64,000 bases of DNA from Haloprofundus halobius. GTDB lineage: Archaea; Halobacteriota; Halobacteria; Halobacteriales; Haloferacaceae. The notes beneath the pieces were generated by a model, which searched no databases, was not told where the DNA came from, and worked only from the letters and a program-made list of their open reading frames with translations. Position 1 is the stretch's first letter. Every line of letters begins with the position of its first letter. Position numbers and translations under genes: made by a program. Below are positions 37,608 to 47,646 of the stretch, one piece after another. The DNA is taken from the NCBI RefSeq assembly GCF_020097835.1, contig NZ_CP083668.1, positions 62,001 to 126,000 of the forward strand, read 5' to 3'.

Positions 37608-38939
37608 ATGCTGTCTCGATTACGTCATCCGCTCGCTGCTGTTAGCGTTGCACTGCTCCTCACTGTCCCCTGGATTGGATTCTTCATCACATACGGTGGA
37701 TATGGAACCGTCCATCCAGGCGAGAACATCACACCAATTACGGCAGTCTTGGTCGCTGGGCTTGCAATTCTCGGGGCAGCATTTCTCCTTGCATGGGCAG
37801 CAGAAACAGCTGAGAAAGACGTCCCGCAAGCGTTTGCGATTGCGGTCCTTGCAGTGCTAGCGGTCGCGCCGGAATACGCTGTCGACGCACTCTACGCGTG
37901 GGAGGCAGGCACTGGGTCCACTCAGGCTGCCAATCTCGCAGTGGCTAACATGACGGGCGCAAACCGGATCCTTATCGGCCTTGGGTGGTCCGGCATTGCC
38001 CTGTTTACGATTTACCGTGCAAAGCGCACTGCAGACCCAGCAGTTGAGCAACGTTCCGGATTTCTTGCAGATGCGGTCACACTCGACCGCGGGATTTCCA
38101 CCGAGATTACATTCTTACTTGTGGCTACCGTGTTTGCGTTTTTCGTCCCATTCAATGGCGGTATTGGACCGATTGACACGGTCTTGCTCGTCGGACTCTT
38201 CCTCCTGTATCTCCTCGTCGTCATCCGTGGTGATGTCGATGAATCAGAGGAACACGTTGGCGTTCCCGCTTACTTCCAACAATACCCGAAGGCCCAGCGA
38301 ATAGCAGTTATCCTCTTCGGATTCGCGTTCTCAGGTGCGATAATATTCACTGCGGTTCACCCCTTTGCCGAGGGACTCGAACAACTAGGACTCCAGTACG
38401 GTATCCCCGAGTTCTTCATGATTCAGTGGCTCGCACCACTCGCCAGTGAGAGCCCCGAACTCATTGTCGTTGCCTATCTTGTGAATAAATCTCGGTCGAC
38501 GGCGGGATTCAACGCGCTCATCTCCTCGAAATTGAACCAGTGGACGTTGCTCATCGGAACACTTGCGGTGGTATATTCGATCTCAGCAGGGGCTATTGGA
38601 ACGCTTCCGTTCGATTCGAAGCAAGCAGCCGAAATCTGGATTACCGCAGCGCAGAGCTTCTTCGCAATTGCGATTCTCACGAACTTCGAGATTAGTACTC
38701 GTGAGGCAATCGCCCTGCTCGTCCTATTTGCTACACAGGTCCTCGCGGAATTCTATGTAATTCAGACCGTAACTGAACCGGCCGCAACAAACGTGAGCAT
38801 GCTCATACTCTACATCTACACAGCAGTTTATGTCGCACTTGGCGTCGGACTGTTCCTGAGACGACGTGAAAGCGTCCAAGGGCTCATCAAGCGTACCGTC
38901 TCGAATACGCGCTCAGCAATAGGGGCTAGTTCGAAGTAG
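37608..38939 (+). CDS. Na+/Ca2+ exchanger-like cation antiporter
   Basis: 443 residues from ATG 37608 (a GTG six codons earlier is possible). About eleven membrane helices. Two alpha-repeat signatures: 'LAVAPEYAVDALYAWEAG' with 'ANLAVANMTGANRILIGLGW', and 'LASESPELIVVAYLVNKS' with 'GFNALISSKLNQWTLLIGTL'; the paired P-E motifs are the cation-binding sites of the CaCA superfamily. Exports Ca2+ (or exchanges other cations) against Na+ or H+. A 255-base fragment of it is duplicated at 53049. Confidence 0.85.
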   Translation: MLSRLRHPLAAVSVALLLTVPWIGFFITYGGYGTVHPGENITPITAVLVAGLAILGAAFLLAWAAETAEKDVPQAFAIAVLAVLAVAPEYAVDALYAWEAGTGSTQAANLAVANMTGANRILIGLGWSGIALFTIYRAKRTADPAVEQRSGFLADAVTLDRGISTEITFLLVATVFAFFVPFNGGIGPIDTVLLVGLFLLYLLVVIRGDVDESEEHVGVPAYFQQYPKAQRIAVILFGFAFSGAIIFTAVHPFAEGLEQLGLQYGIPEFFMIQWLAPLASESPELIVVAYLVNKSRSTAGFNALISSKLNQWTLLIGTLAVVYSISAGAIGTLPFDSKQAAEIWITAAQSFFAIAILTNFEISTREAIALLVLFATQVLAEFYVIQTVTEPAATNVSMLILYIYTAVYVALGVGLFLRRRESVQGLIKRTVSNTRSAIGASSK

Positions 38940-39035
38940 GGACTGCTCTAGTGAATCAGGCAGAAACATAGATGGGACGAGTCCAATCAATAAACTGGTA
39001 ATTATAACCAACAATCAGATGGTCTTAGAATCGAA

Positions 39036-39299
39036 TTAGTTGGAGGAATCGTTTTCCGTCACTCGGCATCCCTTCGTAGGGGCCCCTGTGTGCGTTTTCG
39101 GCATCACTATCTGGTACGTGCGAATTCCTCCGCTCACAAGGGGGTAACTGAAAACCCAAAACAGTGTGCTATCGACACCCCGTAGAAGGACGATGCTGAG
39201 GACAGCTACAACGATGATGGCTACGAGAGGGTCGCCGAGTATGCCCGCCGCCTGAATGAACTTCGAGTTTGCGCCCTCCCACTGAATAACACCATACGT
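39036..39299 (-). pseudogene. Truncated membrane protein fragment
   Basis: Minus strand, 88 codons without start: 'YGVIQWEGANSKFIQAAGIL', 'GDPLVAIIVVAVLSIVLLRG', 'DSTLFWVFSYPLVSGGIRTY'. The frame is cut at 39300, where an IS200/IS605-type end begins. Confidence 0.55.
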
Positions 39300-39345
39300 C
39301 AGCCACCCACGACTTCAGTCGTGGGCTTCCTCCTTGCATCTCTGT
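39300..39345. mobile_element. IS200/IS605-type left end remnant (inverted)
   Basis: CCCACGACTTCAGTCGTGGG, then CTTCCTCCTTGCATC. The perfect palindrome and the GATGCAAGGAGGAAG block (inverted) equal the left end of the MITE at 29737. It truncates the membrane protein fragment on its left. Confidence 0.7.
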
Positions 39346-39440
39346 GAGAGACTCTCTTAGACGATGGAGCCGTCTTCGTTCGAACCCCCGACAATGGCTG
39401 GTGGTACTGTAATATAGGGGTAGACGTAAGATATCAAGTG

Positions 39441-40694
39441 ATGCTCGATCACGTTGAAACCCTCGAATGTACACTCTGTGGGGCGACGTACGACCCCGAC
39501 CAGGTCATCTACACCTGTCCGGAACATGACGGCGTCGCCGGTATCCTCGATGTCGTTTACGACTACGATGTCATCCACGACCGGTTCGACGCTCCGCTTG
39601 ACGGCGACATCCGGAGCCAGTGGAAATATCGGGCGTTCCTCCCAGTGGACACGGAGGCGACGCCAGTCACGCTCGACGAGGGTGGGACGGACCTACTCGA
39701 CGCACCCCGACTGGGCGCGGAACTCGGGGTCGACGTTAGCGTCAAAAACGACGGCCGGAACCCGACGGGCTGCTTCAAGGACCGTGCGACCAGCGTCGCC
39801 GTCACCAAGGCACGCCACGCCGGTCGGGACGTCATCACCTGCGCGTCAACGGGTAACGCCGCCGCGTCGCTCGCAGGCTACGCGGCGCGGGCCGGCCTCG
39901 ACTGCCGCATTTTCGTGCCCGAGAGCGCACCCGAGGGAAAGCTCGTCCAGCCTCGCGTCTACGGGGCGGACGTCCTCGCGGTCGCCGGGAGTTACGACGA
40001 GGCGTACGATTTGAGTCTCGAGGTAACCAATTCTTATGGGTGGTACAATCGAAACGCCGCGATCAACCCCTTCCAGATTGAGGGCAAGCGGACCGTGGGC
40101 CACGAACTTGCCGAACAAACCCAGGATTCGATTCCCGACTGGGTCGTCTTCTCCATGGGCGACGGTTGTACCATCGCCGGCTGCTGGAAGGGGCTCCGGG
40201 AGTTCGCCGAGCTAGGATACGTCGACGACACTCCCAAGATGCTCGGTGTGCAGCCCGAAGGGGCGAGTGCAATCCATGATGCATTCCACGGCCACGACGA
40301 GGTCGACGATGTCGCGGATACGCTCGCCGATGCAGTCGCCGTCGGTCGACCCCGGAACACGCTCAAAGCCTGTCGCGCGCTCGAAGAAAGCGGCGGAACC
40401 GCACTAACCGTAACCGACGAGGACATCCTCGCGGCAGAAACCCTGCTCGGACGGACAGAAGGAATCTACGCCGAACCAGCGGGCGCGGCCCCCATTGCCG
40501 GCATTCGCCAGGCTCGTGAGCGAGGAATCATCAGCCCCGACGAGTCGGTCGTTGCGGTTGTCACCGGCATTGGACTGAAGGACACCGCCGGTGCGGAGCG
40601 AGCAGTCGGCGATGTGACCCGTATCGAACCGACGCTCGATGACGTTGCGAACCAGTATGGAACGGCGGAAGACGAAATGGAGCCCTCGCTATGA
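39441..40694 (+). CDS. thrC: Threonine synthase-like PLP enzyme
   Basis: 417 residues from ATG 39441. N-terminal C-T-L-C ... C-P-E-H zinc-like site (about 8-27) is typical of archaeal threonine synthases. PLP lysine in 'NPTGCFKDRATSVAVTKA' (about 113). Phosphate-binding 'CASTGNAAASLAGYAARAGL' and 'VFSMGDGCTIAGCWKGLREF'. Converts O-phosphohomoserine to threonine, or a related beta-replacement. The four-base overlap with an M20 peptidase is not the usual thr operon, so another substrate is possible. Confidence 0.85.
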   Translation: MLDHVETLECTLCGATYDPDQVIYTCPEHDGVAGILDVVYDYDVIHDRFDAPLDGDIRSQWKYRAFLPVDTEATPVTLDEGGTDLLDAPRLGAELGVDVSVKNDGRNPTGCFKDRATSVAVTKARHAGRDVITCASTGNAAASLAGYAARAGLDCRIFVPESAPEGKLVQPRVYGADVLAVAGSYDEAYDLSLEVTNSYGWYNRNAAINPFQIEGKRTVGHELAEQTQDSIPDWVVFSMGDGCTIAGCWKGLREFAELGYVDDTPKMLGVQPEGASAIHDAFHGHDEVDDVADTLADAVAVGRPRNTLKACRALEESGGTALTVTDEDILAAETLLGRTEGIYAEPAGAAPIAGIRQARERGIISPDESVVAVVTGIGLKDTAGAERAVGDVTRIEPTLDDVANQYGTAEDEMEPSL

Positions 40695-41893
40695 ATGACG
40701 ATCCGAGCGGGTCAAAGCAGTATCCGACCGATCTCCCGTCGCTCGCCGCCGCGCTGGTTCGCATCGAGTCCGAGAACCCTCCCGGCAACGAGAGTGCATG
40801 CGCCGAGTACGTCCACGAATGGTTCACATACCACGGGGTTGATTCGACTGTGGTCGACAAACCAGATCCTGACCGCCAGCAGGTGGGCGCGCGAATCGGA
40901 AGCGGCCGCCCCACGTTAGTGTTGAACGGACACCTTGACGTCGTCCCTGCCGGCGACCCCGACGAGTGGACGTTTCCTCCCTACGGCGGCGTCATCGAGG
41001 ACGGCAGACTCTACGGTCGCGGGAGCGTGGACATGAAGACGGCCGTCGCCATCGCCATGCTCGTGGCTCTCGACCTTCGATCGGAGATCGAGAACGGGAG
41101 TTTGGACGGTTCGATCGTCGTCCACGCCGCGATGGGCGAGGAGACGGCCGATCCCGGAACCAAATCGCTTCTTGATGCGGGTTTCGACGGCGATGTCGGT
41201 GTCGTGCTCGAACCGACGCAGTGCCGTGTCGCAACCAGTGAAAAGGGGATGGCCTGGTACGAGATCAGCTGGCCTGGAGAGCCCGCACACGCGAGCGACC
41301 CCGATCAAGGGACGAACCCGATCGACCACGTTCGGTCGGTTCTCGCCAAGTTGGACGACTACGACGCTCGCCTCCGCGAACGACGCGATCCTCTCTGTGG
41401 TCGGGCATACGCCACGGTCACCCAGATCAGTGCGGGTGCCGGTTCTAATAAGGCCGTACTCGCAGATCGGGCGTCCGTTATCCTCGACCGGCGGATTCTC
41501 CCCGACGAGACGATCAGTGAGGTGGACGACGAGGTTGACGGAGTCATCTCGGAACTTAATCGCGACCTCAGTATCGAAGCTACGTGGGAGCGCGCCGAGA
41601 CCTATTCCTCAGCTGAGATTCCGATCGACCATCCATTAGCGGAGGTCTTCCGCGAACACTCAACGGCGGTCGCAGACGTGTCACCGGAACCATGGGGAAT
41701 TCGGGCATCGACCGACGTACGGGATTTCATCAATCACGCCGACATTCCGGCGATTACGTGGGGTCCTGGGAGTTTGGCGCAGGCACATACTGTCGACGAG
41801 TACGTCGACCTCAACGACATGAAGGACGGGCTGGAGATTCTGAAACGGACGGCGAGGACGATCCTGTCGAGAGACGTTTCTGAGTTTAACTGA
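40691..41893 (+). CDS. M20 family metallopeptidase (ArgE/DapE-like)
   Basis: 400 residues. 'LVLNGHLDVVPAGDPDEWTF' (about 75-95, metal-binding His and Asp), 'GRGSVDMKTAVAIAMLVAL', 'AAMGEETADPGTKSLLDAG' (catalytic Glu and metal Glu), and 'WGPGSLAQAHTVDEYVDL' (C-terminal His) cover the full active site of M20 deacylases. ATG overlaps the stop of the PLP enzyme gene, so both are translated together; they may process an N-acylated amino acid and its product. Confidence 0.88.
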   Translation: MNDDPSGSKQYPTDLPSLAAALVRIESENPPGNESACAEYVHEWFTYHGVDSTVVDKPDPDRQQVGARIGSGRPTLVLNGHLDVVPAGDPDEWTFPPYGGVIEDGRLYGRGSVDMKTAVAIAMLVALDLRSEIENGSLDGSIVVHAAMGEETADPGTKSLLDAGFDGDVGVVLEPTQCRVATSEKGMAWYEISWPGEPAHASDPDQGTNPIDHVRSVLAKLDDYDARLRERRDPLCGRAYATVTQISAGAGSNKAVLADRASVILDRRILPDETISEVDDEVDGVISELNRDLSIEATWERAETYSSAEIPIDHPLAEVFREHSTAVADVSPEPWGIRASTDVRDFINHADIPAITWGPGSLAQAHTVDEYVDLNDMKDGLEILKRTARTILSRDVSEFN

Positions 41894-41960
41894 CGCAAGG
41901 GGAGCTGCGGTGTTACTGCTGTTTGTTTCCCAGCAATTTGGCCTCCGCTTTGTGGAGGTG

Positions 41961-42035
41961 TTAGTGAAGCGTGGAAGTTGCAATGTCGAGTTCAGCTGCT
42001 AGTTCGGTACCGGTGACCTCTTTCGGCCATTCACA
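41961..42035 (-). pseudogene. bat-type HTH fragment
   Basis: Minus strand 'CEWPKEVTGTELAAELDIAT', 'STLH' then stop: the recognition part of a bacterio-opsin-activator type HTH. Nothing of the rest of the gene remains; an IS end lies next to it. Confidence 0.45.
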
Positions 42036-42061
42036 GCGATTACACCGCCTATTCCAATTCG

Positions 42062-42112
42062 GAGGTAGACCGGGAGTCCACGGACAAGCCCACGGCTTCA
42101 GCCGTGAGTCGA
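42062..42112. mobile_element. IS200/IS605-type right end remnant
   Basis: GGGAGTCCACGGACAAGCCC, then ACGGCTTCAGCCGTGAGTCG with the GGCTTCAGCC palindrome. Same as the right end of the MITE at 29737-29898. No transposase attached. Confidence 0.65.
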
Positions 42113-42916
42113 TTGTGTAGCGTTGTGTACCGATTTCTTCAACCGGCGACCAATAATGATGGCTGTGCGCTGGACGAAATGTAGATCTCCATTCTGCCAA
42201 AACGGCCGAGCCCCGCTTAGATCCTCATTTGCATCCTCTTTGATCATCTCTCGAACCTTGTCAGCTCGGGAGTCCGGTGTTTGTGCATTGCTGAGCCACT
42301 GTTCCACTTCTGGTACGAGGACGCCCGTCTCCACATTGTGGACCTCTAACCCGTTCTCAGTAAACAGCTCTATCAAACTGCTCATCGAGAGAGCACGCAC
42401 ATGCGAGGGGTCTCTGAGTTGCTCAAATCGGTTTTGGTAATTTCCACGTTTGGAATATTCACTCACGATGAGATCAGCCACGCCGACAGTACCGTTTGGA
42501 CGGCATACTCGAGCCATCTGCTGAAGAACTCGTGACGGGTTTTCAAAATGATGAAACGCGAGACGGCAAACCACGATATCAAACGTGTTGTCGTCGAACG
42601 GCAGCATTTCAGCGTCACCCTTCTGGAAGTGGACATTAGTTACACCACGTTTTTGTCTTGTTTCCTCGGCTATGACGAGCGGTGCCTCGGTCAGATCTAT
42701 ACCGACGACCTCATCGCATACGTCAGCGAATCCAAGCGCAATATGGCCGGGTCCTGTCGCGACCTCAAGGACGCGTGCATCGGAGGAGGCATTAGTGGCC
42801 CGGATCAACCGATCTACTTTTTCGGGGTCAGTGAGTGAGGCGTTTGCTGCGTAAGCAGTGGCTTGTTTTGTGAATTCCTCGCGGACAGTGCTTTTATGAT
42901 TAGACGAGTCCGGCAT
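42098..42916 (-). CDS. Class I SAM-dependent methyltransferase
   Basis: 272 residues. 'RVLEVATGPGHIALGFADVC' (motif I), 'VVGIDLTEAPLVIAEE' (acidic end of strand 2), 'FQKGDAEMLPFDDNTFDIVV' (motif II/III), and 'RVLQQMARVCRPNGTVGVAD' belong to the UbiE/COQ5-like methyltransferases. 'REEFTKQATAYAAN' at the start is typical. The substrate cannot be told. The stop is inside the IS end, so the extreme C-terminus may have been altered. Confidence 0.85.
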   Translation of the reverse strand: MPDSSNHKSTVREEFTKQATAYAANASLTDPEKVDRLIRATNASSDARVLEVATGPGHIALGFADVCDEVVGIDLTEAPLVIAEETRQKRGVTNVHFQKGDAEMLPFDDNTFDIVVCRLAFHHFENPSRVLQQMARVCRPNGTVGVADLIVSEYSKRGNYQNRFEQLRDPSHVRALSMSSLIELFTENGLEVHNVETGVLVPEVEQWLSNAQTPDSRADKVREMIKEDANEDLSGARPFWQNGDLHFVQRTAIIIGRRLKKSVHNATQSTHG

Positions 42917-43099
42917 ACTGTGGTACTCTCGCTTAGAGCTCTGCTACTGTATAAACAACGCCTTACTCGAAATTGGGCTGTCTCGGTCAGCCGCTCGCGG
43001 TAGAACCGGTCGTTTACTAGCCGATTCATAGAGACCTGTGATAAGCTCGAATTTCTGTGGGTGAACGGATCTCACCAGTAGTCGTCTGGCATATCGCCG

Positions 43100-43600
43100 T
43101 TCGACAGTATGTCGGCTTACTCCAGCGCTTCGACCGTATTCGCCTCAAAGAAGGTTCGTCGTGCAATGAGCGAGCGTACCGTCTCCTCTGGGAGGACGGT
43201 CACGTCGAGTCGGTCGATAATGTCCTGCAAACTGGCACCCCCATTGTCAGTCACCCTTTCCGCCGTTTCACGGCGACCACGGTGGTCTGAACAGTTTCGA
43301 GTGCGTTCGCGATTCCTGCGGCTGGGCCGCGATCCGGGACCAAATCCTGTGCTGGCGCAACCGGTATGTTGACTGCGTCGAAGATCGGCGTGAATTACCC
43401 TACCCTACTTGCTCACGGTTGAAATCAGCGAGCTACACCTTGTGACAGTTGACGACGGCGTCAACAGCCGGTGTGATCCCCTCGATAGCGTGGGCCAGCA
43501 GCGGCTTGCCGGAGAGGTCGGCTTGCATCTTGTCGCCATCCTCGAGTAGGGATTCGAACCACCCAACGAGGACGACTCCGGTACGCGGTGATGTCAGTTC
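43100..43600 (-). pseudogene. mobA: Decayed mobA (molybdenum cofactor guanylyltransferase)
   Basis: N-terminal part (about 43440-43580): 'VVLVGWFESLLEDGDK', 'LSGKPLLAHAIEGITPAVDA', which matches the MobA nucleotide-binding start with the glycines damaged. C-terminal part (about 43110-43300) in another frame: 'IDRLDVTVLPEETVRSLIAR', 'RTFFEANTVEALE', preceded by 'PAAGIANALETVQTTVVAV'. Internal frames are broken, so the gene is dead. Confidence 0.6.
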
Positions 43601-43606
43601 GAACTG

Positions 43607-43852
43607 GTGCCGAAGTTCGTCCCAGAGGCCGTCGGTGGGGCATCCGGCTGGATCAGTGGGATCGGGGGTGGCGGTACCCTTGTTATCCTCCCACTGATGG
43701 GACTTTTCGTGGACATCTACGGGCACATCGGGTACGCAAGAGGATTTGCCGTCTTCATCGTCTTAAGTGGACTCTGTATCATCGTTGCAGCCGCACTCAA
43801 ATGGCTGGTTTCGGAGCCTGAAGAGGTTGCTGACGGGGCCGCTCTCCACTAA
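43607..43852 (+). pseudogene. C-terminal fragment of an MFS transporter (NarK-like)
   Basis: 'PEAVGGASGWISGIGGGGTL', 'VILPLMGLFVDIYGHIGYAR', 'GFAVFIVLSGLCIIVAAALK'. Two membrane helices and the end of a nitrate/nitrite-type MFS protein. It overlaps the mobA remnant on the other strand. Both point to a lost nitrate/molybdenum gene cluster. Confidence 0.55.
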
Positions 43853-43909
43853 ACTCTCATCACTCCTCTACGTTTACTGAGGAACGGAGACACTGTTGAC
43901 GTCCGTATC

Positions 43910-44356
43910 TTACTCTTCTGGGTCGCGATGAACAGTTAACACCGGAATCTCGGAGTGACGCACGACGTTCTCGGTCACACTTCCGAGGAGGGCACGTTCG
44001 ACCCCAGTGCGTCCGTGTGTCCCCATGACGATGACGTCAATATCATTGTCTTCTGCGTAGATGAGAATGTCATCGTGGGGATTTCCACGACGGACCGCTG
44101 TTGTCGTCTCGATATCCCGCTTTCTAGCTTGTTCGACGACGGCTTTTGTCGCCTGTTGCCCCCGTTCTTCGAGCGCATCCAGAAGGTCATCGAGACCAGA
44201 GAATCCCTCCCCCATGCCAGACACGAACGTGGGCTGATCAACTATATAGAGCACATGGAGCGTTGCATCATGCGCTGCAGCGAGGTTGAGCGCCATGTCC
44301 ACCGCGGGCTTGGTTGGGTCACTGCCGTCCGTCGGGATGAGTATTCGGTCGAACAT
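43910..44356 (-). CDS. Universal stress protein (UspA family)
   Basis: 148 residues from ATG 44356. 'MFDRILIPTDGSDPTKPAVD' and 'VIVMGTHGRTGVERALLGSV', 'TENVVRHSEIPVLTVH' give a complete Usp fold with the ATP-binding G-x2-G-x9-G-S/T-pattern. Single-domain; role in stress survival is general for the family. Confidence 0.92.
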   Translation of the reverse strand: MFDRILIPTDGSDPTKPAVDMALNLAAAHDATLHVLYIVDQPTFVSGMGEGFSGLDDLLDALEERGQQATKAVVEQARKRDIETTTAVRRGNPHDDILIYAEDNDIDVIVMGTHGRTGVERALLGSVTENVVRHSEIPVLTVHRDPEE

Positions 44357-44517
44357 GAGTTGATGCGTTCCGCTTGGATGTTTCTTTGCAGTACGGATAA
44401 TATTGTTCACGCTTCACTGGGAGACTGATTGCGAACAACAAGACAGAAGAAACGGCACCACAATCGTTACAACAATTATTGGTACTAATACGGCTTTGGT
44501 CAACTATCTCACTCTAC

Positions 44518-45190
44518 TTCGCTCACCTTGAGGGGTTCGCTCGTTGAGGGTGTCGCCAAAAGTCGAAGACTTCTGGTGATGGGACTTGTCCATGAACTCG
44601 GCTTCCAACCCATTTGGGTAGGCGGTAATTCTGCCCTTCGGCGTCACCGTTCCAGATTTTAGGGCGAGCTGACTGTTACCCGTCCGCTGAGACGACTGTT
44701 GGCCTCAGCGAACATACCGCATACCGATGTTCTTCGCCGCGTTGTAATCCGCGTTCGTTTCCGACCCACATTTCTGACAACAGAAGTTGGTGCGAGTCGA
44801 ACGATTTTCGTCCGCCGTGAATCCACACTCTGAACACCGCTTCGGCCTTGTACTCCACCTGCTCGTAGAGCGTTCGGAACGCCCACTTGTAACCTCACGA
44901 CGCGCCGGTTCGGTCGCGGATGTGGGTTAAGTCCTCGAACGCGATTACGTCGCAGTCGTAGCGGAGTGCTTCGTCTACCAGTACGTTCGACGCGCAGTGT
45001 AGCACGTCGCGGACGTGGCGAAGTTCCCGACCATTCGACTGTACGAGCGTCCGGTGGCCACTTCGCGTTCCGGTCTGTTGCAACCCGGCGCGTACCTTCT
45101 CAAGCTCTTGGAGGTTGTGAGTCAACCCTCTCCCGCTGAAGAAGTAGGCGGTACTGGTGACGGCGAGATGATTGGTGACGTGCTTTGACG
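44518..45190 (-). pseudogene. tnpB: Decayed TnpB (IS1341-type) gene
   Basis: Reading order on the minus strand: 'SSKHVTNHLAVTSTAYFFSG', 'VQSNGRELRHVRDVLHCASN', '[19 protein letters not shown]' (catalytic Glu region), then after a stop the zinc part '[20 protein letters not shown]', '[19 protein letters not shown]', and a tail with a further stop. At least two disruptions. An RNA-guided nuclease homologue in origin, now inactive. Confidence 0.8.
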
Positions 45191-45306
45191 AGTGACCGGA
45201 ACGATATACCGAACAGCAATTCGCACTCTATGATGATAATTACTAGTCACAGAATCCCGACCCACTGAGCGCAATGTAGCGCCCAAACAGAAGGCTACCT
45301 ACGCAA

Positions 45307-45843
45307 TTATCTCTGATTCGATGTTACTGAGAAAATTCCACCAGAGGTAGCAGCTTCTGTATTCGGTTCAGGACCCAACTTCTGTCGGACTACCTGAAGA
45401 CCGGCGACACAAAGGATAGCCACTCCGACAACGGCGAGGGCCTGAATGGACGGGAATGCACCAATTGCTGCGGTGAACGTAGTAACATAGGCCATCGGAT
45501 GTTCTATGTGAAGCGCATAGAAGACAGCTGTACTAGCCGCAAAGCCGAGAAGTGCGCTCCCGACGATCCGCAGCCCGGGCTCCGACATAGGCTCGATCCT
45601 AGTCGGCGGAATCGCCTGAGCAAGTGCGGTATACGTCACCCACCCAATAATTAACGCGGTCAGGTGGCTGCGCACGACCGTCTTCGGGGTGTTATCTGCA
45701 TCATGCGGGAAGAATACGAGAAGGTACGCAGCAGGTGCAAGTGCGATCAGGATCCCCCAGTAGCCGGAGACAAATGCGATTCCTGCGAGTACGACAAGGA
45801 GGGCAACTCCATGGCCACTCGCCCAAATCATCCGTTCATCCAT
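45307..45843 (-). CDS. HPP-family membrane protein
   Basis: 178 residues from ATG 45843; the open frame extends upstream to 46107 but that part has no hydrophobic or family signature. About five membrane helices with 'LVVLAGIAFVSGYWGILIAL', 'APAAYLLVFFPHDADNTPKT' and 'HIEHPMAYVTTFTAAIGAFP', matching the HPP integral membrane domain, linked to nitrite or anion transport in other organisms. Start uncertain. Confidence 0.75.
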   Translation of the reverse strand: MDERMIWASGHGVALLVVLAGIAFVSGYWGILIALAPAAYLLVFFPHDADNTPKTVVRSHLTALIIGWVTYTALAQAIPPTRIEPMSEPGLRIVGSALLGFAASTAVFYALHIEHPMAYVTTFTAAIGAFPSIQALAVVGVAILCVAGLQVVRQKLGPEPNTEAATSGGIFSVTSNQR

Positions 45844-46284
45844 CGCTTGTCTCCAAGATGCGTCTTTGCTCTCAATGAGTGTTACGTACGAGGCGTAAGG
45901 TGTGGTTGAGAACCAGTACAGTCTCGATGCTATTTTTCGTGGCGTCGACAGGGTGACATCTCTCCGCCGTACACAGTAGTTCGGAATCCTATTTAACGCG
46001 TGCAGTTGCCACCACCAGACGTCGACAGGGTGTGGCTGCACGCCATCTAAGCGTTCGGAACTACTGTAAAGGATTCTCTCCTTGAGGGCAGATAGAATCC
46101 AGGGCAATGTCTAGTTGAGCCGAATTAGGTGATTTTCTCGAAAGCCAAAAGGCGGTTTCCAAAGACAAGCCCAACGTTTTCGGAACTGCTCTCTCTTTCA
46201 GGAAGTGGGTCGTCAGAACTACCGTCGGTAGTTCGTTGTGCTGACGCACGTTCACTTGCCGTTCGACGGCCCGTGGTGAAATCT

Positions 46285-46755
46285 ATGACCGACGAGAGTG
46301 AGAACACTGCGGACGAACGCAAATCAACTCGACGAACCGTGCTGAAAACCGGCGCACTGTCCGCTGGCGGCCTTGGGCTCGGTCTGTCGGCGACCGGCGG
46401 CGCCGCCGCCCAGACCGACGGGAACCAGCCCCGCTACAAGGCGCTGTTTCAGGCCAACAACTTCAACCCCGGTGCGAGACTCCGAATCGTCTCCGGAGTG
46501 GTGAACTACACGCCGCAGGAGACCGGCTTCACCGCCTGGAGCGACTACAACACGCGCATCGCAAGGTACCTCAACACGAACGAGCGGGTCCTCGTGTATC
46601 CTGCCAACGACGCAAACATCCAGCAGGATCAGGTGTACCGCGTCCGCCCGAACTACTCGTTCCTGCCCGAGGACGACCAAGGCTTCGTCGACGCCCAGTT
46701 GATTCCGGTGCAGGGCGGCGGCGGTGACGACGGCGGTAACGATACGAGCAACTGA
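46285..46755 (+). CDS. Tat-exported protein of unknown function
   Basis: 156 residues from ATG 46285. 'STRRTVLKTGALSAGGLGLG' is a Tat signal; cleavage probably after A-A-A. The mature ~115 residues include 'RYKALFQANNFNPGARLRIV' and 'LNTNERVLVYPANDANIQQD', a beta-rich small domain, and an acidic Gly-rich tail (GGGGDDGGNDTSN). Secreted or loosely surface-bound. Family unknown. Confidence 0.8.
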   Translation: MTDESENTADERKSTRRTVLKTGALSAGGLGLGLSATGGAAAQTDGNQPRYKALFQANNFNPGARLRIVSGVVNYTPQETGFTAWSDYNTRIARYLNTNERVLVYPANDANIQQDQVYRVRPNYSFLPEDDQGFVDAQLIPVQGGGGDDGGNDTSN

Positions 46756-47031
46756 CGGACGCGCCTTTCTTTTCGTCTCCGTGTGACCGCGATCGCCGAT
46801 TAGGGAGATTCGAAGCGTCAACTAACGGGAGAGAGATCGCCGAGGGGGACAGATCGATCGGTTCGATGAACAGCGGATTTTCGACCGTGGACGACACTCT
46901 ACCGAGCGTGAGCCTCCACGATATCGAAATAGGGGTTCAGGTGCGAGGGGGCGCGAACAATGTAACACTCTTCGGGAGATGAACGTGGTGGAACGAATTG
47001 AGACTCGTTTCGCGCTGTAGTTCGATACGGA

Positions 47032-47646
47032 TCACGTTTCACTCTTGGAACGAAGTCGTTCTCTGAAGAACCCTATTACCCCGTCCACATAGCCAGTCCC
47101 CCAAATGGCTACGATTATCGCACCGACTGCGTTGAACACTATGTCAGTAACGATGTCGTCGATTCCATAGACGGTGACGAGTCCGCTGAAAACGAACTCC
47201 AGTACCTCCCAAAACATTCCTGCAGCGAGGACGAATACGACGATGAACACTGCCCGAAACTCCGATGGAACGTCGATGTTCTTGGAATGGAGTTCTAACG
47301 CCCTGAAGGCTGCATAACCCAACCCAGCGGTGACGGTCGCCGATATCGTGTGCGTTATCTCGTCGTACCAGTGGTACTGGTCGTAGAAGCCAAGAAAGCC
47401 GACGACGTGGAGGATCATCGCGAGTGAAATCCAGAGAACGAGACCAGCGTCCATGCGGTAGCCGTACTCACGGCGGAGTAGTGCCGGGAGAAACGTTACA
47501 GCGAGTCCAATAACCGTCGCTGCAACGATCGCCATCTGGGCTACCGCTAGCCCGTAGACGAGCAGTCCCGCCAGCGCGATTTGTAGAACCCACACGAGAA
47601 CGCGTTCGTGGAAATTTGATAATCCCAGTGCGTCGCCGAGCGTCAT
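47032..47646 (-). CDS. Membrane protein, DUF2238 (YjdF)-like
   Basis: 204 residues from ATG 47646, which overlaps the stop of the upstream gene (ATGA). About six helices. 'GFYDQYHWYDEITHTISATV' with 'TAGLGYAAFRALEL' and 'AAGMFWEVLEFVFSGLVTVY' with 'GIDDIVTDIVFNAVGAIIV' contain the acidic membrane residues characteristic of the family. Function unknown. Confidence 0.8.
   Translation of the reverse strand: MTLGDALGLSNFHERVLVWVLQIALAGLLVYGLAVAQMAIVAATVIGLAVTFLPALLRREYGYRMDAGLVLWISLAMILHVVGFLGFYDQYHWYDEITHTISATVTAGLGYAAFRALELHSKNIDVPSEFRAVFIVVFVLAAGMFWEVLEFVFSGLVTVYGIDDIVTDIVFNAVGAIIVAIWGTGYVDGVIGFFRERLRSKSET

Noticed and set aside
45844-46107. N-terminal extension of the HPP protein
   Set aside because: The additional 88 residues are rich in Trp, His and Arg without membrane helices and do not resemble the family; start at 45843 preferred.
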